Positions 30,096 to 38,563 of a DNA stretch of 64,000 nucleotides are shown here, piece by piece (within the stretch, counting starts at the first letter, position 1; each line of letters begins with the position of its first letter). Below the pieces are notes generated by a model. That model was given only the letters and a program-made list of their open reading frames with translations. It had not been told where the DNA came from and did not search any database. Origin of the DNA: Spiroplasma endosymbiont of Agriotes lineatus (GTDB taxonomy: Bacteria; Bacillota_I; Bacilli_A; Mycoplasmatales; Nriv7); assembly GCF_964019485.1 (NCBI RefSeq), contig NZ_OZ026448.1, forward strand, positions 1,116,001 through 1,180,000, written 5' to 3'. The position numbers and the translations under genes were made by a program.

Positions 30096-30374
30096 ATGGA
30101 AAATCTCGCAAAAATGGCCGACTTTCTGGATCAAATGCCTTATTATAAAGTTTTTGACTTAATTTGGAGTTTAGAAGTGTCGGGAACGAATATTCAATTA
30201 ATATTTCCTTTATTCTTAACGCTGGCTGTAGAATTTCTTATGGCAATTATTCTTGGATTTGGTAGTCAACAAGTTAATTTGAAAAAACAACGCCAATATG
30301 CCGTTAAAAATAAGGGGCGTTTAAGTGCGTGAGGAAAAGTTAAAAAACAAATACAACCAATAAAAACAAAATAA
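30096..30374 (+). CDS. Plectroviral membrane protein h
   Basis: 92 residues: MENLAKMADFLDQMPYYKVF, one long span (IQLIFPLFLTLAVEFLMAII) and a Lys/Gln-rich tail after a TGA Trp. Starts 6 nt after the ATPase gene. Unknown function; probably structural or assembly. Confidence 0.65.
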
Positions 30375-30385
30375 GGTAACTAAAA

Positions 30386-30634
30386 ATGTCTAAACTAATT
30401 ATTATTTTTATCTTAATAACTGTTCTTGGGTTATTAGCTGGTAGTCATTTTGAAACTTTAACAAACTATATTAGCGAAGGGCTTGCCAATTTCCAAAAGT
30501 TTATTACTAGCAATTTAATAATTTTAGAACTATTTAAACCAACGGCACGAACATTTTCGCAACACCCAATTTTTACCATTCTTGGTGTTACTTGTGTACT
30601 TATTGCCTTATTTATTGTAATTAAAGGTAGGTAA
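30386..30634 (+). CDS. Plectroviral membrane protein i
   Basis: 82 residues. N-terminal span or uncleaved leader (LIIIFILITVLGLLAG), an amphipathic middle and a C-terminal span (IFTILGVTCVLIALFIVI). No family recognised beyond its place in the viral operon. Confidence 0.65.
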   Translation: MSKLIIIFILITVLGLLAGSHFETLTNYISEGLANFQKFITSNLIILELFKPTARTFSQHPIFTILGVTCVLIALFIVIKGR

Positions 30635-30637
30635 AAA

Positions 30638-30781
30638 ATGGAAAAATGAACTAAAAAACAAGAATTAGAAATAGAGAATGACAAATTAAAAATTGTTAAT
30701 GTCATATTAGAAAATAGTGTTAATACTCTTAAATACATAATAATGGAAAAAAATAAAGAAATTTTAGAACTAGAAAGGTAA
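30638..30781 (+). CDS. Plectroviral small coiled-coil protein j
   Basis: 47 residues, MEKWTKKQELEIENDKLKIV and ILENSVNTLKYIIMEKNKEI; heptad-like Leu/Ile spacing suggests a coiled coil. Start 3 nt after the previous stop. Confidence 0.5.
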
Positions 30782-30865
30782 AATACTATTCATATTAATC
30801 AAAAATCAGACTTAATAATTGAAAACCAAAAATTAAAAATTTTTAAACACGAAAGGAGAATAAAA

Positions 30866-31258
30866 ATGAAAAAACTTTTAGCAAAATTATTTAAAAAAGA
30901 TAATTCAAAAGAAAAAATGCCATTAAAATTAAGAATTAAAAATTTTTTTAAAAAGCAGTGGTTAAAAGTATTGTTAAGTATCATTTTCATCTTTATAAGC
31001 TTATTAATTTGTGCATTAACAGTAATTGATACTAAATGAATAACCGGAACAAGTAATGAATTTAATAATTTTGTGAATAAAGAAATGGTTGATTTCTTTG
31101 GCAAATTTAATAGTAGTATTATGCTGGCAGGAATATTTGTTTTTTGATGAGGCGGAGCAATATATTTTGCACTTAAATTTGAAAAATTAATCCGCTTTAT
31201 TATTCAAAAAATTAAAGCAAAAAGAGTTTTGAAAAATGAAATCAAACAAACTCATTAA
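30866..31258 (+). CDS. Plectroviral membrane protein k
   Basis: 130 residues with two spans: WLKVLLSIIFIFISLLICAL and SIMLAGIFVFWWGGAIYFAL (TGA Trp codons in the second). Basic N- and C-termini predict both ends inside. AAAGGAG precedes ATG 30866. Gene l starts inside its 3' end (23-nt overlap) and has the same layout, so the two may be a duplicated pair. Confidence 0.65.
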
Positions 31259-31508
31259 TTCTTTAAAAAAATATTGATGGAAAATTTCGCCTTACATTTT
31301 TATGATTATTATCTTTTTCATTCCATTTTTAAAATTGGAAATTAATGATTTGAAATTATTATATGAAAAATTTGAAGCATTAATTTCGCTTATGATACTA
31401 GGGTATTTAGATATATGCATTACAATAGCTGTAATTATAAATTGTGGCGTTGAGTGACTTATTAAAAAAATTAAAGCTAAAAGAATAATGAAAAATAAAA
31501 TATTTTAA
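31236..31508 (+). CDS. Plectroviral membrane protein l
   Basis: 90 residues, MKSNKLINSLKKYWWKISPY, spans ISPYIFMIIIFFIPFL and LDICITIAVIINCGVEWLIK, ending KIKAKRIMKNKIF. The tail resembles that of protein k (KIKAKRVLKNEI). Overlaps gene k by 23 nt. Confidence 0.65.
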
Positions 31509-31523
31509 AAAGGAGTGATAAAA

Positions 31524-32018
31524 ATGTTTATGAAAATATTTACCGTGTTAATTATTAGTTTCAATAACATTTTTACCATTCCCCAAAACATTAATAACGA
31601 CGAAATAATAACACAATCACTAATTAGAAATAAAAGAGAAAGTAATAAAATTTATAATTTTGAAATCAAAAACTTAGAAAAAGTAGAGTTTTGAATTTCA
31701 AATACAAAAATTGTGCGAGTTCAAATATATAAAAAAGATAATAGCAGTTTAAATGAAAAATTACCAGAATTAAAAAATTTAAACAACTTTACTTTCCTAT
31801 TTACACAAAAATTTCAAAATAATCAGATCAAACAAGAAGAAATTAGACAATTAATAACTACACACGGAACAAAAATAGAAAATGAAGATGATAAATGAGT
31901 AATTAACAAAAAAATAACAATTAAAGCACAAGGCACAGAGTTAAATGTTTGAACCAATAATAATCTTACAAAAGATTACTTTTTAGAAAATATAAATGAA
32001 TTTAAGTTAATCACTTAG
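31524..32018 (+). CDS. Plectroviral exported protein m, C-terminus altered by an IS256 tip
   Basis: 164 residues: leader MFMKIFTVLIISFNNIFTIP, then NFEIKNLEKVEFWI, LNNFTFLFTQKFQ, QLITTHGTK and KKITIKAQGTEL. The same blocks occur in the lipoprotein at 55376-55912 (for example LITTHGQK and ITIKAQGTEL), which has a lipobox that this protein lacks. The last residues FKLIT and the TAG are encoded by a 45-bp IS256 tip (31998-32041); after the tip the ancestral end GAAAATCCTTAATAAC resumes, matching the end of the 55-kb paralogue. AAGGAGTG precedes ATG 31524. Confidence 0.65.
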
Positions 32019-32041
32019 AGACACAGTTAATTGTATAGTCC
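31998..32041 (+). repeat. IS256 right-tip remnant inside viral gene m
   Basis: GAATTTAAGTTAATCACTTAG and CACAGTTAATTGTATAGTCCC equal the last ~44 bp of IS256 copies here, with two substitutions. It replaces a few bases before the viral gene's ancestral end. Confidence 0.75.
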
Positions 32042-32151
32042 CTGAAAATCCTTAATAACTAAATTCAAACATTGTTAAAATTATTCCCAAAGAAAGGTGG
32101 TTTTCTATGACGGCAATTACATTAAACAATTTTTTCATTTTTTCTCTTATC

Positions 32152-33481
32152 GGGCCTGTCCAAAATTCTGTGTCTCGATAATTCATTCTGAATTATACTT
32201 AAATGAAGGAGAACAGAAAATGACAAAAAAAATAAAAAAAAGAACCTGATGCAATTGATAAAGTTGTGGATTATTTTTTAGAAAATATTGATAATCCACA
32301 AGATTTATTTAAAAGTAATAATATTTTTCAGGAATTTACCAGAAAATTAACTGAACGAATGTTAAATATGGAAATTAAAGATCATCTTGAAACTGATGAG
32401 AATCATAATAAAAGAAATGGCAACACACAAAAAACCATTATTACTAAAAATGGTTCAATCGTAATTGATGTACCAAGAGATCGAAATAGTACTTTTGAAC
32501 CAGTAATTATTCCAAAAAGACAAACAAAATTTGATAACTTTGATCAAAAAGTAATTTCTTTATATGCAAGAGGAATGACAATTTCTGATATCAAAGCACA
32601 ATTGCAATAATTCTATCATGGAACAGAAATTTCAGAAAGTTTAATTAGTCAAATAACTGATGATGTTATTGAAGAAGTTAAAATGTGATCAAACTAAACC
32701 TTTAGAGAAGATTTATCCGATTGTTTATTTTGATTGTATTGTTGTTAAAGTAAAGCAAGATAAACGAATAATAAATAAAGCAGTTTATCTTGCCTTAGGA
32801 ATTAATTTAGATGGTTTAAAAGATATTTTAGGAATGTGAATTAGCGAGAATGAGGGAGCCAAATTTTGACTGAATAATAATCTTACGGAAATGAAAAATC
32901 GCGAATTACAAGATATTCTTGTTGCTTGTAGTGATAATTTAACTGGGATGTCTGATGCAATAGAAGCTGTGTTTTCGGGAACACAGCACCAATTAATTAT
33001 GCATTGTTCATCAAATTCGTAATAGTTTAAAATTTGTTCCTTACAAAGATCGCAAACTTGTAGCTAATGATTTAAAATCAATTTATACAGCAATTAATGA
33101 AGAAATAGCGTTAGTTGCTTTAGATCATTTTTCTGAAAAGTGAAATAAAAAGTATCCACAAATTACTAAATCATGAAAAAATAACTGAAATAATTTAATA
33201 ATTTTTCTTGAATATCCTCAAGAATTTAAAAGAATTATTTATACAACTAATACAATGGAGTCTGTTAATAGTCAACTAAGAAAAGTAATTAAGAATAAAA
33301 AGATTTTTCCTAATGATTTATCAGTTTTTAAAATATTTTATTTAGCATTTCAAAATATGGTTAAGAAATGAACGATGCCAATTCAAAATTGGGGTAGTGC
33401 AATTTCACATTTAATGATAAAATTTGAGGACAGAGTGAATTTAAGTTAATTACTTAGAGACACAGTTAATTGTACAGTCCC
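32152..33481 (+). mobile_element. IS256-family insertion sequence, copy E, with 8-bp target duplication
   Basis: 1330 bp from GGGCCTGTCC to GTACAGTCCC. CTCTTATC flanks it on both sides (32144-32151 and 33482-33489). The paralogous locus at 56139-56146 has a single CTCTTATC with no insertion, so the duplication is real and the insertion recent. Confidence 0.92.
32220..33449 (+). pseudogene. IS256-family transposase (copy E), multiply broken
   Basis: Same lesions as copy A: GAA to TAA after IKAQLQ (near 32610) and the extra T after EEVKMW (near 32687). There are also indels near 32875 and 32995. DDE landmarks SDNLTGMSDAI and TTNTMESVNSQLRK are visible in pieces. Confidence 0.8.
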
Positions 33482-33502
33482 CTCTTATCTATAAATTGAT
33501 AA

Positions 33503-33532
33503 AAACCAGTAATTTTAATTAATTACTGGTTT
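33503..33532. terminator. Bidirectional terminator of the viral operon
   Basis: AAACCAGTAATT and AATTACTGGTTT form a perfect 12-bp stem. It lies between the plus-strand viral genes and the minus-strand exported-protein gene. The paralogous copy is at 56160-56189. Confidence 0.75.
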
Positions 33533-33619
33533 GGATATTTTTCTTATTTTTACAATAAATTAAACTATTTGTTTTGTTGTTAACAAACTTATTATTTGTA
33601 ATAAATTTAATATTTTTTA
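33533..33619. other. Spacer containing the empty site of a MITE
   Basis: TTACAATAAATTAAAC at 33546-33561 is the uninterrupted form of the site that holds a 147-bp element at 56214-56360. No gene. Confidence 0.6.
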
Positions 33620-35015
33620 TTAAATTGGACGAAAATTAAAAATTGGCTTGGGGTCATTTTCACTTGTTCTTGATATTATTGCTTTTCCATTAAAAGTAAT
33701 GCTATTATCTTCATTAATAGTAATTTCGTTAGGCAATAAATTAAATTATATTTTTGTAATCATTTGCATTTTTTCTTTAATTGATAATGTAAGTGTTTGT
33801 TCTTCGTTATTATCATCAATTATTTTAACAGTAATTGTTCCATTAATTTTTTGTTTTAAATTTAAATTAGTTTTAATAACAAGTAGTCTGACTACATATT
33901 CGGCTGTAAGGCGTTGTTTTCTTCCCCACAGATAATTCTTGTTCTGGTGAATGCAACAAATCGCGATTTAAAATTAATTCTTGTTCTTATTTATTTATGT
34001 TAGACAAATCAAAATCCTTTGATAATGTATTTTTAATTTCAGAAGCTTTTTTATTTCAACTTGTAAAATCAGTTAATATCATTTCGTCATCAATATTTAA
34101 ATTTCATCCCTTAACTATATTTTTTGAGTTATTTATGTTTAATCCTGTTGTAATTTGAAATAAATATTTTGCCTTAGTTTCATAACCACATGATGGTATT
34201 TTAATTTTTTGTATATTTGAAGAGATATTAGGAAAATTAATTGGTTCAAAACAAACACTTTTTTTGTCAAATGATTTTAACGAATCTGAAGTGTTGGTTA
34301 TTTAAATCTCAGAAAACATTAAGTTATCAATATTAATATCTTTTATTTCCTTAAATTTTAAATTAGGGTTTTCATCACGAAATTTAAAAAATAATGCTTT
34401 TTTAATTAATTCATTTAAATTAATAATTTTATTTTGTTGATTATCAATTGAATAATGTATTTTTATATTATTATTTAAATTATCTTTTATCTTTACTATA
34501 GCCGAATTGTTTGTTTTGTTAATAATTTCTAGTTGTGATATATCTAAATCAGGATTTAAATAATTTAATTCATTTAAAATTGCATTATCAGAATTATCAT
34601 TAATTTGTCCTAAATTTGTATTTAAATAGTATTCACTATATTCATAAACATTATTATCATGTGAACCAAAATATATTTTGTTGTTTAAAACCACACCATT
34701 AGAATCAACTCCGCCATTTAATCGAGAAACAATTTTTTGTTGTTCTGTTACTGGATCATATTCATAAACATTATGATCTCATGAACCAAAATACATTTTA
34801 TTATTTAATATTACTCCAGAAGATAAAATTGTTCCCTTTGTTGTAATGACAATTTTTGTTCTATTTATTTTATTATTTTGGTTATTACTCCGTTTTTGTC
34901 TTTTATTATTAATATTTTCTAATTTTTCTTTTTTATAAGGACTATTAGCAACGATTCCCGCCATTCCACCACTTGCTATTGTTATTGTACTTAATAAACC
35001 AAGTAACTTTTTCAT
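33620..35015 (-). pseudogene. Proviral exported protein with YFGS/VYEYD repeats, several lesions
   Basis: Start MKKLLGLLSTITIASGGMAG at 35015 (AAAAGGATT upstream) is a signal peptide without lipobox. Repeats follow of the form NNKMYFGSWDHNVYEYDPVT and NNKIYFGSHDNNVYEYSEYY. The middle domain is LNELNYLNPDLDISQLEIIN. A TAA at 34304-34302 interrupts after DNLMFSEI; the same frame goes on (ITNTSDSLKSFDKKSV, SKNIVKGWNLNID), with another TAA after DLSNINK, a shift at LSVGKK, and an end at TAA 33620. The copy at 62690-64000 is a close relative. On the strand opposite to the viral operon; an attachment role is conceivable but unproven. Confidence 0.7.
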
Positions 35016-36483
35016 ATTAATCAAATCCTTTTCATTAATTTTTACTAATTAATAAAATTTACCAAACAATTAACATCCTTTCTTAAATTTGTACATTCTA
35101 ATTAATACAAATTGATTATAACTTATTAAAATAAGAATTTTTATCATTTTTTCAGGTTATTAAATACTAATTCTAAAAAAAATTATCATTAAAATAGAAA
35201 AATAAACTAATGAAATTTAACTTTATTAAAATTAATACCAAGAAAGGTGGTTTTTCTATGTTAGAAATTAATAATAATTTAAAAACCCCAGAAAATAAGC
35301 ATTGATTTAGTTTATTCACAACCCATAAAAATATGTACACCAACAAATGTGAACAATTAGCTAACGAATATGAGAAATTAGATAAATACTTATATAAATA
35401 TCATTATCGCTTAAAACAAGGTTATAAAGTAGTTCATTTTGCATCAAGAACAATTATTACAATTTTTGGTGATGTTACTTTTAAACAACGCCGATATAAA
35501 TATTGAAATCAAAAATCAGGTAAATTTGAATATGTATGTTTACTAGATAAAGAAATTGGTTTATTGTCCAAACAAAGCATTTATTTTGATGTTCAATTTA
35601 AAGTTTTAAGTCTTTTGGGTGATGGTAAACGCGATCGCGATGTTTTAGATGCTCTAAATCATTGTTATATTTCAAAAGGTAGTATTTCAAATATTTTAAA
35701 TAAATACGATATTGCTGAATATTTTCAACTAGCAGAAAAAGAAACTAAAACTAGAATTGATGTCAAAAATAAGGATTTATACATTCAACTAGATGAGGCA
35801 TTTTTAGCGATATTAGACCATAAAGTTAAACAAGACCAAAGAATCGTTTAGTTACTTTTCATGCCGGACATAAAGAAAAAAAATACAAAAATGCTCGCAG
35901 AGAATTAGAAAACAAACGAGGTCATTTTCTAATGTTAAAAGTTGGTAAACGAATAAATACGATGGATTATCGTGATTTATTGATTAAAGAATTGCAAAAA
36001 CATTATGTAAATATTAATTATGACAAAATAATTGTTTGTGGTGATGGTGATGCTTGAATTAGAGAAATTGCCAATAGTTTTGGTAATGTTAGATATATTT
36101 TAGATGGTTATCGCGCTATTAAAAAATTACAGCAAACGGCATTAATATTATTTTTGAAAATCGCAAAGCAACACTAAATAATTGAATTGAATTATATAAG
36201 GATGGAAATCATCAAGAATTAATCAAAACCATTCGTAATGATGCTAAAAATGAATTAAATAAAGATATTAAAACAAATTTAAGAAAGGCGAGTAATTATT
36301 TCAGTAATAATAAGCAAGGTATTGGTATTCATCATCAAAATTTAGAATGAAATATTGGTTGTAGCATTGAAAGTGATGTGTCACATTTGGTAAAACAACA
36401 ATTAGGATGTGGGGCGAGAATATATAATCATAAGAATTTAAATAACTTATTACATGGATTGGCAACCCTTTTTAGGACAATTT

Positions 36484-37281
36484 TTATATAGACATTTGTT
36501 TTCTAAAAGTAACTGGAGATAAATAATTTAAACCGCCATGTATTCTAATTCTAAGATTATTGTATCAATTAATGCAATCAAATAATTCAAGTTCTAATTG
36601 TGCAAGATCATTGAATTTTCTACCATTAATAAATTCTGTTTTAAAAACTTTATAAGTTGCTTCAGCAACTGCATTATCATATGGACAACCCTTCGCACTC
36701 AATGATCTTTGAATTTTAAATGTAGATAATAATTGATCAATTATATTATTTTTAAACTCATTACCTCGGTCGGTATGAAATATTTCAATTTTTGATAATG
36801 GTCTAGTAATTCGCATAATAGCTTGATAAACCAACTCCGTATTTTTATTTGGTCCGGAACTATAACCAACAATCTCGCGATTATACAAATCAATTAGGAG
36901 ACATACATAAAATCATTTAAAACCCACTTTTATATAAGTTAAGTCACTAACGATAATTTCATTTATTTTTCTATTATTAAAGTCTCGGTTTACAATGTTA
37001 TTTACTGGATCATTATTTACTTGAATATTTTTGCATTTAAGTCTTGTTTTTGTGTACTTTGATATCAAATTATTGTTTTTCATAATGTTTCTAATTTTGT
37101 GTCTAGATAGGTTAATACTTTTATGAGCTAATACTACTTTGATTTTTCGGGCTCCATAGACTTGGCGGCTTTCGTTAAATGCACTGATAATTTCTTGATT
37201 ATAATTATTCGCTATTTTCCTTGTGTATTTATTAATTTGATAATAGTAATTGGATTTTGAAATATTTAATAATTTACACAT
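36484..37281 (-). CDS. IS3-family transposase OrfB (DDE integrase domain)
   Basis: Reads MCKLLNISKSNYYYQINKYT, QVYGARKIKVVLAHK (HTH_21 region), then the integrase core: VSDLTYIKVGFKWFYVCLLI (first Asp), FHTDRGNEFKNNI (second Asp) and DNAVAEATYKVFKTEF (Glu). TGA Trp codons lie at FKWFY and INWYNN. A 6-bp duplication adds Arg-Ile at NLRIRIHG, keeping frame. OrfB is probably made as an OrfAB fusion by -1 frameshifting from orfA, since the frame is open upstream into the A6 run. Confidence 0.9.
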
Positions 37282-37322
37282 TTTTCTTATCGAATATTTT
37301 TTCTTATTGCTATTAATTATTG

Positions 37323-37601
37323 TTATTTTTTGGCCATTATCAGTGCGGCTTGCTTTAAAATGTCATTTTCCATTTTTAAGTCTTTAAGTTCTTTTCGTAA
37401 AGTTATTATTTCATTTTCTTCTAGTGTGCGATTGTCTTTTGCTTTAAATGAACCAGAATTATTATAATTTTTAACTCAACTATAAATAGTTGGTTTTGGT
37501 AAATTATATTCTTTCCCTAAATTAATGACACTTTTGCCATTTTTGTATAGCATGACAATTTGTTTTTTAAATTCTTCAGAGTATGAGGTTTTATTTCCCA
37601 T
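37323..37601 (-). CDS. IS3-family OrfA
   Basis: 92 residues starting [20 protein letters not shown]: helix-turn-helix ([19 protein letters not shown]) and leucine-zipper-like tail ([20 protein letters not shown]). It ends GCC AAA AAA TAA, the A-rich sequence typical for -1 programmed frameshifting into orfB. Confidence 0.9.
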
Positions 37602-37865
37602 TTTTATATTCCTTCTTTCTTAATAATTTCGAAGTCTATATAATTATGGTCCAACTTATTGTAGCCTATCCAACATTTAAGAATGGCAAATTTAAACAAA
37701 TTAAATGTATTACATTATATTAATGAAAACATTAATTCAGAAATAGAAATCAGAAAAGAAATATATAAAAATTCATTATGAAATAAATATAATAATAAAA
37801 ATGATGATAGTTGAATCAGCAAAGGCAACATTGTATATACAAATAAATATATTACATTTAAGTAA

Positions 37866-38055
37866 GTAAAAATATTAGTTAAAATTTAATAAAATTAATA
37901 ATTTTTTATTGTGTAAAAATTCAATAATATGATAAAATGAAAAAGAATAAAAATGACAATAACAAGAAGGGTATGGTTAGTTTAGTAATTAAATAATATA
38001 ATTAGCTGATTGTTTTACTTCTTCAAAGCAATACCTAAGAAAACTAAACGCGACC
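37866..38055 (+). repeat. Proviral right-end non-coding segment and terminal repeat
   Basis: After the ISLre2 stop come the A+T-rich segment with ATGACAATAACAAGAAGGG, a hairpin GATTGTTTTACTTCTTCAAA that pairs with its own end, and CCTAAGAAAACTAAACGCGACC. Same segment at 11100, 14700, 52001 (inverted) and 55090. Confidence 0.75.
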
Positions 38056-38145
38056 GTGCAATTTCACATTTAATGATAAAATTTGAGGACAGAGCAGAGT
38101 GAATTTAAGTTAATTACTTAGAGACACAGTTAATTGTACAGTCCC
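38056..38145 (+). repeat. 3' end of IS256 copy D, on the far side of the provirus
   Basis: GTGCAATTTCACATTTAATG to GTACAGTCCC continues the IS256 reading that stops at 27204. It carries the CAGAG tandem duplication (38090-38099) also seen in copy A. Confidence 0.7.
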
Positions 38146-38390
38146 ATAAATTTCAATATACAAATTAAGTATATATTTCTTATGTATGATTTTTGTTGTA
38201 AAAACTTATTTTAATGTTGTTTTATAAGCGTTTTCCTTAGTTTTTATAACCTTTTATTGAGATTTTGTTTGTTGATATTAAATATTTTGTTTTATTACTT
38301 ATTTTTTAAATAAAATGATAATTAAATTATCGTTGTTTTTCATTAAAAATTATTTAAACCTTTTCCTATCTAACAAAACTTTATGCGTTC
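38146..38390 (-). repeat. MITE-like element, copy 6, partial
   Basis: Matches the left ~245 bp of the MITE in reverse, ending CTATCTAACAAAACTTTATG at the terminal repeat. Its other end is missing, replaced by the IS256 tip. Confidence 0.7.
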
Positions 38391-38563
38391 TAACAAAAGG
38401 GCAGAGTTAGTTTAGTAATTAAATAATGTAATTAGCTGATTGTTTTACTTCTTCAAAGCAATACCTAAGAAAACTAAAAGCGACCATTTATAAATTAAAA
38501 ATAAGATATTGCTTTAATTTATAGTAAAATTAATAGAGATTAACAATTTAATAGGAGGAAAAT
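38391..38563 (+). promoter_or_regulatory. Proviral right-end remnant and upstream region of the phosphohexomutase
   Basis: 38391-38485 is a right-end segment (TTAGTTTAGTAATTAAATAA, hairpin, CTAAAAGCGACC). The remaining 78 bp is the native upstream region: TTGCTTTAATTTATAGTAAAAT as a candidate promoter and TAGGAGGA as ribosome site. Confidence 0.45.

Larger units (their letters stand above)
32107..33522 (+). pseudogene. Possible 25-residue viral peptide split by IS256 copy E
   Basis: AGAAAGGTGG precedes ATG 32107. Reading to 32151 and resuming after the IS256 and its duplication gives MTAITLNNFFIFSLIYKLIK and five more residues to TAA 33520-33522. A short hydrophobic peptide with a good ribosome site; in the paralogous stretch at 56100 the ATG is ACG. 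Real expression is uncertain. Confidence 0.35.
36455..37672 (-). mobile_element. IS3-family (IS150-like) insertion sequence, complete, with 3-bp target duplication
   Basis: Ends TGGATTGGCAACCCTTTTTA and, read inward from the other side, TGGATAGGCTACAATAAGTT. ACA flanks both sides (36452-36454 and 37673-37675), and removal restores the ISLre2 sequence TTATTACATTTAAG. 1218 bp with intact orfA and orfB. Confidence 0.92.
35258..37865 (+). pseudogene. ISLre2-family transposase of the provirus, frameshifted and split by IS3
   Basis: ATG 35258 after AGAAAGGTGG. It reads MLEINNNLKTPENKHWFSLF to QDQRIV and a TAG at 35849; the following LVTFHAGHKEKKYKNARREL is in another frame. CGDGDAWIREIANSFGN and DGYRAIKKL follow, then indels near 36140 and a GGTATT duplication at 36318. 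IS3 occupies 36455-37675, and the C-terminus (RMANLNKLNVLHYINEN) ends at TAA 37863. Being inside the terminal repeats, it is the best candidate for the enzyme that acts on them. Confidence 0.8.
27205..38055 (+). mobile_element. Complete SpV1-like plectrovirus provirus with nested IS256 and IS3
   Basis: Left end GGACGCATAAAGTTTTGTTAG at 27205; right end CCTAAGAAAACTAAACGCGACC to 38055; 17 of 22 end positions match as inverted repeats. Subtracting IS256 copy E plus its 8-bp duplication (1338 bp) and the IS3 plus its 3-bp duplication (1221 bp) leaves 8292 bp, close to the roughly 7-8.3 kb of SpV1-type genomes as I recall them. Contents: leader, about 13 small plus-strand genes, terminator, minus-strand exported protein, ISLre2 transposase. 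The coat protein frame is intact; the Zot-like gene, one small membrane gene, the exported protein and the transposase are broken, so this copy is defective as it stands. Confidence 0.8.
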
